Positions 44,468 through 59,128 of a DNA stretch of 64,000 bases are shown here, in pieces; within the stretch, counting starts at the first letter, position 1; the number at the start of each line of letters is the position of its first letter. This DNA is from Topomyia yanbarensis (taxonomy: Eukaryota; Arthropoda; Insecta; Diptera; Culicidae), in contig NC_080671.1 in assembly GCF_030247195.1 (NCBI RefSeq), forward strand, positions 415,906,044 to 415,970,043. Direction: 5' to 3'. The position numbers were made by a program, and so were the translations under genes. The notes below the pieces were generated by a model, which made no database searches, was not told the DNA's origin, and was given only the letters and a program-made list of their open reading frames with translations.

Positions 44468-45804
44468 CTACTTTTCAGCAATTGAAAGACTTAAAATAGA
44501 CATCACCGTAAATCCTAGCATCACTGCAAATAGTTGCAGAAGCCCGACTTGCCGTTTGCGCATAAGTCCTCGCTTTCCGCGTTCTCGCGGAAGCACCTCA
44601 CTGACGGTCACGTACAGCAGCGTACCGCCAGCTACTCCCTGCAGGATCGGTATCACTATCATGTTGAATGTTTGGCCTATATCATCTAGAACCATGCCGA
44701 CGGCAATGCCGGCAACCGACCCAATCGAGAAGGTTAAAATTTGTAAAACATGGGAACAATTGTGGCGACTTCCGTGGGTGCAGATTTCCACGCCAAGACA
44801 AAATCCTACCACGTACTTGTGGGCACTAACGGCACCCAACAAAAGCAGAACCTGAGGTGCTGAGCTCTGGACTCCAATGGCCAATCCTTCCAGCAGCGAA
44901 TGTACTACCAGTGCCAATAGCAGACTAAACACTCCCGTCACTTGCTCCTCGGGATCACCAGCAGCCACCATCACCCGCGGGAGATTCTCATTTGAACATA
45001 CTATATTTTCACTAGTTTCGCCGCCATCGCACTCGGCTGACCGCTGCGGAATCTGGATACTGCTTTCACTAAAAATAAACATGTACAATGTTAGCATCGA
45101 ACATATTTGAATTAGTTATGATATACTACCTTTTACTCAGCAATTTTGTCTCTTCACTAGTTCCATAACTGCGACCATTATCCAGATCTCCACTAGTCGA
45201 ATCCCGACTGACCCTCCTTACTGCTGCAACGGGCTGTTCGCCATGGCTGTGACCATGCCCGCCGGCTCCGAATAGGTGACTTATTTCATCAACGGTATAG
45301 ATTAGGAAGAAACCAATGCAGAATACTATCTCGGCATATTGTTTCAAACCGTCCCGCACCTCTGGGAGCATATGGACCAGTGCGGTTGCTAACAGTACAC
45401 CAGCACCGAAGCAAAGTAGGAACGAGATTAATACCGGAAAGCGTTCTCTGTTACGCTGCGCGATAAACAGCGGTAAAATTCCAGAGATAAAGCTGCCAAA
45501 TCCAAGTGCTAGAATGGCCAACAATTTGGCCTCGTTGTTACTCATGCCGGTTTCTGCATCCGCTAGCAGAGGTGTAGTGTGTGTAGTCGCTAGCCCATGC
45601 TGGAACGATTCGGTGATGTTGGATAATTCCATGGTTCCGCACACGGTGGATGGCTTCAATTCGAGATCGGTTACAAAGCGTCGAGACTTTGGTGGTAGCT
45701 CAGAGGCCTGATTTTCAGTAATGTTCCATTGAATATTCACGTTTTCTTATCACTTGATCATCGTTATTTGACTAAACTTTACGGTAGTCAGATAAGAGCG
45801 TGGT
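44468..45804 (-). CDS. ZIP (SLC39) family zinc transporter
   Basis: Coding 45632-45130 and 45068-44468, 367 residues. The 61-base intron has donor GTAGTA and acceptor TTTTTAG, and codon AG|T joins the frame. In family members it moves zinc or other divalent metal into the cytosol. Eight membrane segments are visible. The loop after segment 3 has the metal-binding HGHSHGE. Segment 4 holds HSLLEGLAIGVQ and segment 5 AHKYVVGFCLG, the His/Glu metal-site signature of the ZIP1/2/3 subfamily. Segment 7 has EVLPRE, and the C-terminus is short and outside. The exon opens at a polypyrimidine acceptor (TTATCTTTTAG, 45805-45806), so a leader exon exists upstream. A three-codon uORF (ATGATCAAGTGA) precedes the start. 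An in-frame GTG at 45740 is not needed as start. Length is normal and no defect is seen. Confidence 0.9.
45069..45129 (-). other. Intron of the ZIP gene
   Basis: 61 bases, GT..AG, between the His-rich loop and membrane segment 4. Short introns of this size are usual in Diptera. Confidence 0.85.
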
Positions 45805-46554
45805 CTAAAAGATAAAAGAAGATTAGTCGCACACTATTCTGTTGTTTATCGTATGGGCTGTTAAAGGGCCGAACAGAATGACTCCTTCACTGACGGAGCG
45901 TCAAAGCACGGCTTGAATGGTCTGCTGTACCAAGGGTTACTGTAGCGAGCGAGGCAATGTTGTCACTCTAGGGATTGAGAGGTGAGAGAGAGAATAATAT
46001 CCCTACAACTTTGAAACAATCCAAATTTGGTTTGAGGCTGCGTCGGTGATGAAACATTCTGTTTGACCCTTTACAAATTGTTAGATTTTGCAATCAGTTT
46101 CATACAACCTTTCGAGTTGTTTTAGCGTTGCAGTCTGTCGGTTACCGATTGGAGAACACGTGGTATAATAATAGCATTTTTGGATAGATATTTGGTTTGC
46201 GTTGGTCTCTGCTCATACAGAGTTTTTAATCCTATGATGGTACAGAAGTCGCTTAAACATTCAAATTCTTATGCGAGGTACTGAAGGCCGAGCCTTCTGC
46301 GTCAATCGTTTCGCTTCGACAAATTGGAACAATATCTTTGTGTGCGTGTGCATAATTCATCATGTTACCAATCATAACGAAATTAGTTTGATATAATAGC
46401 TCCAAATATGATAATTTAACAAATCCAATTTATATTAGGTTCTTATTTATTCTTTCAGTTTATATTACTAGAACGCTTCAAAAATACTTGTCTAGCGTAG
46501 ATGCAAATTAGATTGTGGAAATCCATACTCCTACGGTGGAGATTTGGAACAATA
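45805..46554. other. Upstream region or first intron of the ZIP gene
   Basis: Starts with the splice acceptor used by the ZIP exon, so an unseen leader exon and promoter should lie here or further up. No metal-response element (TGCRCNC) could be picked with confidence. No other gene seen. Confidence 0.4.
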
Positions 46555-46860
46555 AATGTTTAGCCTTTTTTATATGGCAAATTTTACGCAATCACTCTGA
46601 AAATCGGAAACCAGGGCTGAGTGCCTTATACCATTCAACTCAGTATGTGTCAAACAATGTCAAATGCTTTTCTCAGAGATGATTGAACCGATTTGGCTAA
46701 ACTTAGTTTTAAGTGAACGATCTATCGCGCCTATGGGCTCCCAATCAGAGCTCTGGTTCCGGAGTTACGGGTTGAAAAGTGTGATTTTCGACGTTTTCGT
46801 CTGCTCGGTTGATTTTTTTATTTTATTTGGTCAAGCTTGCATGAAAATTTTGTGGAAAAT
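46555..46860. repeat. Repeat A, partial copy
   Basis: Holds TTTTACGCAATCACTCTGA, ACCATTCAACTCAGT, a GATTGAACCGATTTGG variant and GGTTCCGGAGTTACGGGTTG, in the same order as at 37480-40330, but without the microsatellite. Confidence 0.7.
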
Positions 46861-46959
46861 TAAAAACTAAGTACAACGAAATTCAATTTCAAGAGCGGCT
46901 AAACCTATAACATTATTTTGTTTAATATAATTCAAATAACTGCAAAATAATTTTAGGAT

Positions 46960-48235
46960 TTTTGCTCTTTTAAGAGATCCTATGTTCTGCATAGTAGGGC
47001 TCTGCAGGTCTTCCGGGAATGATCGTTGATATGTTATGCTGCAGAAGATTCCAGGCCTTTACTACCCGTGGGCATTCACAGAATTTGTGTTTAAGTGTTT
47101 CAACGACTTTGTTACAATGGACACACTCCTCTGTGTCTGCACGCCTTATTGTGAACAATAGAAGCCTATGTTCGGTTTTCTCGTTCACGAAGATGTAATT
47201 TTTTGTGCAGACGTCAGATAGTTAGTAGCAATGTTTTCCCACGCACGCGTCCAGTTCACTGCAGGGTTATTCCTCTCCAATTTTGGTACTTCTGTCATTG
47301 TTGTGTATTGCTGATGAATGCCCCGGCCGATGGATCTTGTTGCAAATGGACAGGCAGATCGGTGAAACATTGTCTAACGTATTTCAAGCAAAGGAGCTCA
47401 GAAGGAATAATATTTCTTATTTGTGTATCATGAATAATTTGTAGAATGGAGTATATTCAAGCTCTTGAATGTGTCGATTTAGCAAAAGAGCTTTGCATTT
47501 AAGCGCAGGAATGTGGAGCTTTAATCCTCCTTGTTCACGCTTTCGTGCAAGTTGTTATATAGGAATGCGAGTTGGAACACCCAGCCAAAGGAATTTACCC
47601 AACGTTGCTGTTATTTTAGTAGTGTGTGTGCAGTACGGAGAGAGGATTGACGAGACGTACCATATCTTTGACGTCATGTATGTGTTTAAAAGAATTATCT
47701 TTTGGTGTAATGTTAACAATCTTGTTGAATAGAGTCACACTTGTCTCGAAAACTTTTGTACTATTTCCTCCCAATTAATTCTTGCCGTGATACGAATCGA
47801 ATTGCTAAACACAACTCCCAAAATCTTGATTTGTTCTGCCGTGTGTATCCAAGAGAGGTTCATGAGATCGCCGTCAATGAGTCCAACGTTAATAGATGTC
47901 GTTTTCCTCAAATTTAGCCGTGAACCAGAGACTCGCTCAAAGCATGAGAAGATGTCTTTCACAGACTCAATTTTAGTGAAGCATGTGACCAGGATACTTA
48001 TATCATCAGCATACGCAACGACGAGGTCTTGTCCACAAACACTTTCAAGCTTACTTACAAGCGGATGAAGGAAAAGGACAAAGAGGTGCATACTGACCGG
48101 ATCTCACTGTCTAACAGATCGTTCTACTGGAAATGCCGGAGTGAGATGACCGTTCAGTAGTGGGTGAGAAGACGGAAGTTCACCAATTCGAGAGATTAAA
48201 TCTACCAGACGTTTACATTTTTGGTTTGCTTCTAG
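46960..48235 (-). pseudogene. L1/Tx1-like ORF2 fragment (RT end and C-terminal knuckle)
   Basis: From the left of the protein: LVDLISRIGELPSSHPLL, SVRQ-stop-DPVSMHLF, catalytic VVAYADDISILV, then RLNLRKTTSINVG and ILGVVFSNS (48235-47735). Further on comes CVHCNKVVETLKHKFCECP (47130-47060), the C-x2-C-x8-H-x4-C knuckle. The stop (TGA at 48104-48106) falls exactly on the Gly of the conserved RQG motif. It resembles the ORF2 at 28564-31500 in kind but not closely in sequence, so it is a different subfamily. Confidence 0.75.
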
Positions 48236-48329
48236 CAGATTAGGGTTGATTTTCATGACCGGTTGAAGATTTTCTCAATTTTGGCCAATAAAAATCGATT
48301 TATCGATATGGGAAATTGCGATTTTTTCC

Positions 48330-48660
48330 CTTCAAAACAGTGTGTCTCAGGAACCGCTTAAATTATGTATAGATTATATGTGTTTTTTATGTAAAAATGT
48401 CTCAGGAACACGATGGCAATAAAATTTTCAAAATTAAAATATATGTATTGAGAGAAAAATTAACTTTTAATATTTTACTGAAAAAATTGCATAGTTGGCA
48501 GCACTGCCGCCAAAAATTAATATTTTTTTCTAGAATACTTGAATAATTTTCTTCAAAAACAATCTTGTGGTTTGATTCTAGATTAAATAGAACCGGAGAT
48601 ATGATCAAACGAAAATCAGAAGTTTTCGTAATTTGTCAAAAAGGGGGGGTGTGCTCCCAT
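48330..48660. repeat. Relative of the 30621-31390 element interior
   Basis: AAAATGTCTCAGGAACACGA followed by TGGCA, then TTTTTTCTAGA and a CTTCAAAA stretch, match the order of motifs at 30850-31020. The TIRs of that element are absent here. Confidence 0.35.
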
Positions 48661-48855
48661 GACCCGAGGGGTGGTTTTATTGACACAAAAATTTGGATTT
48701 TTATATATTTGCCCTAAATGAACAATTCTTCCAAATTTGGTTCAAATCCGTGAATGTCGATTTCAAGCTTGCATCCTTTTTGATCACTTCGCGTGGAATG
48801 ACCCATATACAATTTTTGGAGCATTGTTGTATTTTAGAAAAATGATTGCGCTTAA

Positions 48856-49159
48856 GGCTCAAGTTACCTTTTTGAGCATGTGTTAGAATTGAACGCTGGG
48901 TAGTATGGGTAGGAAAATTGTGTTCAGCTTTGCCACCAGATTATCCATTTAAACCTTTTCAAAGCTCTAAAAGAATAATATCAGTCGATTTATTAGATCA
49001 TCACGATTCAATTCATGCAAAATACCTGCTAGAAAAACCATCGGCTTAGCTGAATGGTGCTGTTGAAAAATTGGCTGTGGTTAAGCTGAACGCAATTTTT
49101 CCTACCCATACTACCCATCGTTCAATTCTAACACATGCTCAAAAAAGGTAACTTGAACC
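48856..49159. mobile_element. TTAA-flanked foldback element with long TIRs
   Basis: Inverted arms of about 73 bases (GGCTCAAGTTACCTTTTTGA left; right arm inverted reads GGTTCAAGTTACCTTTTTTG), continuing through GGGTAGTATGGGTAGGAAAA. TTAA flanks both sides (48852-48855 and 49160-49163). The centre is about 160 bases and has no gene. TTAA targets are used by piggyBac and a few other superfamilies. Confidence 0.8.
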
Positions 49160-49189
49160 TTAATGTGTCGAACATGCCACCAGTTCCCT

Positions 49190-49780
49190 TACATGGCGGA
49201 AATCGACGTCTGAAGTCATTTTGAAATCCAGGATGGCGACTTCCGATAAATTTTCTATAGCCTCAGCTATAAGGGTATTTTCGAAATGGGGTTTAAGAGT
49301 AGATGACGGAAATCGATGTCTGAAGCCATTTTATAATCCAAAGTGGCGACCTTTGGTTTAGATAAATTCACTATAACCTCAATAATGTGAGTATTTTTGG
49401 CGGCTTTCCTATAAGGTAAAAAATGTGGGCATTTTTAGAACGGGATTGATAAGTAGACGAAGGAAATTATGGCGGAAGTCATGTTGAAAACCAAGATGTC
49501 GACTTTCGATGATAAATCCTCTACAAGTTATTTCGAAATGCGGTTGATGAGTACATGACGAAAAACGACGTCGGAAACCATTTCATAATCCAAGTTGACG
49601 ACTTCCGGGCTAAATTCTCGCGACGTCACTCATCGATTTTCATCATCTACTCGTCAAGCTTATTTGAAAAATACTGTTAATGTTAATGAAAATTTCGCTC
49701 CATTACCATCATCTTCTCGTCAAGCCGATTCCAAAAATACCCATATTGTTAGGGCTATCTAAAAATATCCATATTGTTTT
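49190..49780. repeat. Degenerate tandem repeat, about 4 units
   Basis: Units start near 49196, 49308, 49458 and 49558 with variants of GGAAATCGACGTCTGAAGTC, followed by CATTTTGAAATCC, AAGATGGCGACTTCCG and a TATTTTCGAAATGGGGTT stretch. Unit length varies from about 95 to 150 bases. Confidence 0.7.
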
Positions 49781-50519
49781 AGAGAACCTTTTTTTTTATT
49801 TTTATTAACGTGACTTTAAATTTTTATTCATTCGTCACGCTGTTTTAGAGAACCGGAATTTCACAAAGTAAGTCTCAAATGAAATATACAAAATGCGGTT
49901 GATTGCACCCTCAATCAACACTACCCCCCTCCTCTACTGAAGTCTCAAAGTCTTCCGACATTGACTACCATAAAAGATTACGGCAGTTCTGGGAAAGCCA
50001 TCTTTCACAATTAACCCATTCATGCCCATCTTGTTTGTGGACATCAACGTTCTGAAACAGCTATAACTTTTGTTTGAGGCAAAAGTTCTTCACAAAAACA
50101 AGTAAGGCTAATAAATGTGACTATTGCCGTTCATTTGAGTATTAACAGTTGCAAAGATCAGCTCTAGAACTGAAGTTATTGAAATTAGTCTGATTGGATT
50201 CCGATGTAGCAGTGCTGCCAGAGACAGTTTATGTTGATGTCGGAAAATGAATTTTTCATATATCTTCGTTATGCTGCAATATTTTTGAAAACTGATAAAA
50301 CTTATCAATTTAGACTGTCTTTGGCTACGTTTTCCACACAATTGGACTATTGTAAATATTCTAGAAGAATTGCATTGAGCATTAGAAGATAAAAATGGAG
50401 CAGCTTCAAGCACTGCAAAGAAAGCACCTAACTTTATAAAAAAAAGGGTTTTCGTGTTTCTTGATCCCACAATTTTTAAGGAAAAATAGTTTTGAGACCC
50501 TACATGTACTAGAAAAAAG
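49781..50519. other. No gene; repeat A scrap
   Basis: A short piece resembling repeat A (AAGTCTCAAATGAAA, near 49870) is followed by spacer. The 174-codon minus frame at 50108-50632 has no recognisable domain, no signal peptide and AT-driven composition, so it was not called. Confidence 0.4.
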
Positions 50520-51110
50520 TTGGGCATCAAAGTGTTAACAAACTCAGTTTTTCGGAGATGATTCCGTAAACATAGATTGAATCGTCCGGTCACATATGAA
50601 ATTCTTATATAAGCCGGAACAATTTTGTTCAATGGGGGGGGGGCGAATTTCCGATATCGGATACAAAGTTTACATTACAAATGTCTTTCAAATGCATGAA
50701 ACGCCGAGTTTTGATGTAATCCCTATTTTTTTGCTACTCCTTTTAGGATTGAATTGGATTCATTTTGCACCATGTCTGCCTTGCTCATATAAAAAGATTA
50801 TGCAACGACTCGGGATTCTTATTTTTAACCGAGACTCGGCGGGCCGAGTTTCTTATACCATTCGACTCAGTTTGTCGAGATCGGAAAATGTCAGTATGTG
50901 TGCACGATGAAGTCGGAAGCTTCGAGGAAGTGTCAAAATCTTTGAATTAAAAACACATCTCTTTCTCCGCGATGGCTGACTCGATTTCCACAAACTTAAA
51001 TTGAAGCTATAGTATCCTTACGAACTGCTGTCGAATTTCATTTGAATCGGAATTCTGGTTCCGGAGTTATGAGTTAGGGAGTGCGGTTACACATACAAAT
51101 TCTCTGGAGC
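50520..51110. repeat. Repeat A, partial copy; matching end piece at 52190-52255
   Basis: Contains CTCATATAAAAAGATTATGC, AACCGAGACTCGGCGGGCCG, ACCATTCGACTCAGTTTGTC and GGTTCCGGAGTTATGAGTT. The characteristic end (GCTCAATTGCACCACTAGG) lies at about 52219, some 1.1 kb away, so other DNA may have been inserted between. Confidence 0.65.
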
Positions 51111-53043
51111 TTTATCCTTTAGTACTACAATGACGATGTTGACGGACATGATCAAATTTGTTAGTTTATAATCACAACTCTCACGTATAAATTCGCTGAT
51201 ATTATATGTTACATTAAATCTCTAATTTTGCTGTTTTTAGCAGAGTTAATATTTGGTGAATTACCCTACACAATCTAGATTTTGACTGCGTTCCTATAGA
51301 GTTTGAACCCATAAGCTCAACACTAAACAATAAATCTGAATTGTCAGTTTGAAACTTTCATGTTATGTAGGTTTATACATTCTAGTACAAAAGTTCGTAA
51401 TCTCAGGGTTGCTTAACAACCGGGTGCTTATAAATATGAATCGACATTGTACCACCGGTTCGGTTAGTTAAAACCTACGATACGCAGTACACTATTTACT
51501 CAATTAGATTAAAATATTAATTTTGCTCGCGTCCTTATTAAGACATTTTTGCATCAAGTATATTTCATCATACTCAATTCAACAGCATGTAACGCACTCT
51601 GTACCTTCTACGCTTATGGAATGAGTTGATTCCTTCAAAATGACTAATAATAGTAAGAAATTATAATTTCGTGGAGATAGCAAAGCATTTGATGCATACG
51701 GTAGATGCTCAGTGATAACAAAGTAAGATCACAGAGAACACACGTCCATCTTCATCATTCAACTTGTGTAAAAATCCCTAACGGTTTCGAAGGCAGTTGG
51801 GATATCTTCACCAGGTGCGCTACTGTCGTCATGTTTTTAGTGGCTCAGTCAGACTGAATTGACAGCGGTGATACCTCTACCCAGTCAAACCACTCCGGAA
51901 CCGGTTCGGACTTCTGAGTGGATTCAGTATCAATTCCAGCTCAAATGCATCAACCGATTGATTCGGAATCGGTTGTTTTCTATGAGCAAGATTCCATACT
52001 GAATCCATTCGCGATTTTAAACCGGTTCCGGCATGGATTTAACGTATAGTTGGGATAAGTTGGTGTGGCGGCGCTAGCGTTTTATCGTATATTAATTCAA
52101 ATAGTTACACACGTTTTATTAATATATTTGTTCGATCATGTATGTCTGATCTCTGCGGTAAGATATTGATAAATTTATATTGCAACAATCCATGGCATCA
52201 TAGTTTCGATGCATGAGGAAGGCTCAATTGCACCACTAGGTAGATAAAAACAGATTTTTTGAGCTTATTATCGACGTTATTCTTTATACAATTAATCAAT
52301 TTGACCCAAGAAACAACGTGAATCTGCTGCACGGAAAACCGGTTCATCGCAATTTCAACCAAAAAATTAGTTAATTTTTTTGATTTCGTCTAATATTGGC
52401 GAATTAAGTTTTAGTTGAAAATAATAATCCAGCGCTGCTGTTTTGATGCTGTCAGTCTCAGTCTAGACGCAAACGTTTCAGCCTATCACAAAACTTGAAA
52501 GGCTTACCTGAGTTAATGCTTGAAACGCTTGTCTCAGCTTGTAACGTTTGTTTCAGTCCGGATTCAATCGCAAATGCCGTTACACTCCGTTTCAGCCAAG
52601 ACACAAACGACTGCAATTCAACTGATCTCATTGTTGAATTAAACTAGTTCCTCGTAAAATGCAACATAGGAAATTTCAAACGTTTTGTGTCAACGACCGA
52701 CGGATGAAGATAAGGAATTAAGTTGTTGAGAAACTCCGTAGGCCAGTGATTCACACGCAAATATAAGATTAAGTTGTGTTTCTCTTAATGTTATCTTTTT
52801 ATGAACTGCAGTCTTAAAAGAGACGAAATGGCCAAAGATATTTAAGGATTGTTGGTAATTGATGTTAATTTTTTGACAAGTTTTAGTTTCTTTTCTACTT
52901 GGCATCTCAAAAGATGAAAAATAATTATGGTGTTGCATATTACAAAATTTGTTACTAATTGAAATTTTACGATATAATCACTTAAATCCGAAATAGAATG
53001 ATTTTGACAATTTTCAACAATATTTTCAATCTTCAGTAGTATA
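51111..53043. other. No recognisable gene
   Basis: AT-rich spacer with ACCGGTTC-like motifs at 51890-52030. Open frames at 52690-53138 (minus) have no recognisable domain and overlap the start of the foldback element. Confidence 0.45.
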
Positions 53044-56132
<3,089 letters not shown>

Positions 56133-56545
56133 AAAGATATCTGAAGTTTAAAATACGCACACCGAGATCTCGCATTTTTACGCTACCGCTTTCCCCTTAA
56201 GCCCAGAAGCGGTTTGTTTATCTCCTTATTCGCCGTGTAAACGATTTGTTTCCTAATTCCAACTTCAAAACGGCACAATACCAACGCAGCTGGATATTAT
56301 TATGCAGGCAGAAAAATGAACGCGCTCGAAAATGACAGATGTGTCACCTGTCCTTTCTGCAACTTATACTCAAATGAGATAACTGACGTTTAAAATACAC
56401 ACACTGAGATCTCACATTTTTATACTACCTCGGTCCCCTTATGCCCAGAAGCGGTTTGTTTTCCTCCCAATTCGCTTTGGAAACGATGTTTTCCTCCCAA
56501 TTCAAACGTCAAAACGGCACAATATCAATGCAGTTGGATAAGTCT
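56133..56545. repeat. Diverged direct repeat, two copies
   Basis: About 170 bases at 56133-56310 recur at 56380-56545: TTTAAAATACGCACACCGAG versus TTTAAAATACACACACTGAG, then CCCAGAAGCGGTTTGTTT and AAAACGGCACAATA in both. The function is unknown. Confidence 0.75.
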
Positions 56546-57849
56546 ATACGAAAAATGGCATATTTTCACCGAATGAATGAGTCAACTTGAGGCATCTTCT
56601 CGGTGAAGCCCGTTTATTATCAACGTTTTGTTTTCATGGTCACGTTCGTCACAACACTATAGATATAGAATCACATATCTTGCCTATGAGCTATACAAGT
56701 TCAAATTACATAGCAAAATGCGTTTCAGATTATGTAAGTTTCACCTTTAAACGTGGCTTGGAAGATTTCAAAGAAAAATATTACACTTGTTGATCAAATT
56801 TGACATACACAATTTGAAGGCGCAGATTCGGAATCCTTCAAAGGTTTTGTATGGAACTGAGAGTGGTTCGGGCGAAACAGCTGTGATTAGATATATATTT
56901 GATTAGAGAACTCAAACCGATTTTCAATTCAATTGCTATGAACCTAGTATCGAAACAGGTTGCTAACCAATTTGACAGCGATTAAGTTTGGTACTAATTG
57001 TGAGTCAGTTTGTCTCTAGTTAGAAAGACGAAAATCAACTTTGAACCTTGCCTAAAACCTTGTATTTACACTCAATTCCTACATCTACCAGCTCATCTGT
57101 CTGAATAATAATAAGACACTCTTCTGAACACTATTGCATCTTCCACCGAACAACTGCATGATTACTCAACAACGCGAATGTAGGCCACAGAGTGCTACAG
57201 GTCTAACCGTTCACATTTAGCGTGGCTTTCCGAAATACACAATGTTCTGGTTGAAGGTTGTAAGCAAACGTCCCTTGCATTACAATTTCTATTTGAGTTT
57301 TACTTTTTTTCTGACTCACCTCGAAATCGTATGTTATTATTGTTTTCTGCGATCCGATCCGATCCGACGGCTGAGAATGAACTGAACATGAGTGCTGTGG
57401 CACACAGCAATATTTGCACTGAATCGCTGGGTGAGTTTTATGTTGTTTCAACCGTGCTTGAGAGTTCATTTTCTAACTCTGAACAACAAATGAACAGAAA
57501 TTCTTGCAACAAACCAATAGTGATAAATATTGATTGTTTTTATTAGCAATATGATCTCGTGTAGGGTCCGCTTCAAAGCTAAAAGTGGCCATTAGACGTT
57601 CAATACTTTCGTCAATATACAGTATTGACGATACTGCTTTAATACGTCAATCCCATTTGAAAGGCACATCGCCAATCCAACTTTTTTCTATTACAACTTG
57701 TCCAATACTTTTGTAAATAGTTTCTAGTATATAAAAATTATATAAAAATAAGTTTCTTGTGCATAAAAAGTATATAAAAATATTGAACATGCAAGGTTCA
57801 CTAAAGCTTTTTTAAAAAGAACTGGATGCTTTACGGTGACGTCACAAAT
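56546..57849. other. No recognisable gene
   Basis: Spacer. A doubled GATCCGATCCGA occurs near 57354. Short open frames lack domains. Confidence 0.5.
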
Positions 57850-57961
57850 GACAGTTCGCTTGTACTGTTTACATGGACTTAGAAAAATTCTTTACGAATT
57901 TGCTTCAAGCGCCTCTAGTCGTCCACATATTTTTCCTTGTAAACAGTACAAGCGAACTGTC
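57850..57961. repeat. 112-bp foldback with perfect 24-bp arms
   Basis: The left arm (57850-57873) starts GACAGTTCGCTTGTACTG and the right arm (57938-57961) is its exact inverse. The centre is 64 bases. No clear TSD. It could form a stem in RNA. Confidence 0.8.
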
Positions 57962-58557
57962 AAGCAAAGTGAAGTGAGGTTAACTGTGTCAGTAAAGAAC
58001 CCAACAGAGCAGACAGACCAAAAAAGTTGCACGAAATTGTCGCATAAAATAATAGTGAAATTGAATATCTCAGAATTCCACTAAGATACCCTACAAAAGG
58101 AAGCGCCGTTGGAAACAATCAGATATTTCTAGCAGATCCCACACTAAGAAGTAAGCTGCGATAACCTACCGAACTTTTTAAATGAAAACATTACTGTTCT
58201 GCCACGATGAATCAGAGAGTTTGAGAGAAATGGTCATACACGGAAAAGAATCACTATAATTTCCGCCGCACATTGTGCATATTTTTAATTTTAATGCACA
58301 ATCGTGTCAGCCGGTACATAAACATAATAACGTGAGTTATTTCAGAACAGTGACTAATTTTAACCCTTTCGTGCTTTTTTTCTAGTACATATAGGGTTCC
58401 AAAACAGTCTTTCTCTAAGATCAAAAAACACGAAGAAATCCGTTTTGATCAATATTGGTGCTACCCTAGAGGTGCTGAAAGCGCTCTTGGTGTAGTGTCA
58501 GTTTTGCGCTCCTTGCGGCCATCAAATTCAAATATGTTGTAATTGTAATAACTTGTA
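57962..58557. other. No recognisable gene
   Basis: Spacer. Nothing beyond short open frames. Confidence 0.5.
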
Positions 58558-58789
58558 CGGAACCATTAAGAAATTACGTAACGCTTTTAGGGGGGACGAC
58601 AAATTGTGACATATGGGGGAGGAGGAGTAAGCTTGAACTTTACGTAACATGTCTTTACTGAAGAAAAACAATTTTTTTAATGGATTTGTTACGTAATAGG
58701 GAACGGGATGGATAAATTTGCGAAAAATTGCTGCACGGGAGGAGTCAATTTTGAGCATTTTTAGCGTTGCGTAATTTATGAATGGTCCC
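58558..58789. mobile_element. MITE of the GGGACCATYCATAAAT family, copy 1
   Basis: The left end GGAACCATTAAGAAATTACG, then TAACGC, and the right end GCGTAATTTATGAATGGTCC are inverted copies. The inside has G-runs and a second TTACGTAAC motif. The same end type appears at 63019-63358. TSD was not resolved. Confidence 0.65.
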
Positions 58790-59128
58790 TATTTGCTACC
58801 ATTAACCCTTTGCGTCGCAGTGGGATGAATACGTTCCACCTACTTCTCCTAAGTTTTTATTGGATTTCTAGTTAGGGTAATTTCAGGAGAGATGCTCTAC
58901 ATATCTCTACATCTCGTATATAGGGTCACTTTTATACGGTAAAATGATATTGTGAGTTTGTCTTTTGAGGAATAACAACACTGGAGATGTAAAATAATTC
59001 TTATTATTAACTCACGAAAATTTTATTAATGATTATGTGCGTCCAGTTGCATCGCGGAGCAAACTTTTCAGCATCACATTAAAATTTGGTTTTTTAAATT
59101 TTTCGATTTTTTTTTGATAAATTATGTA

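Noticed and set aside
44556..45711. Plus-strand frames of 77-131 codons
   Set aside because: Antisense to the ZIP transporter exons, which carry the family motifs.
50108..50632. 174-codon minus frame
   Set aside because: No start context, domain or signal peptide, and it runs into repeat A sequence.
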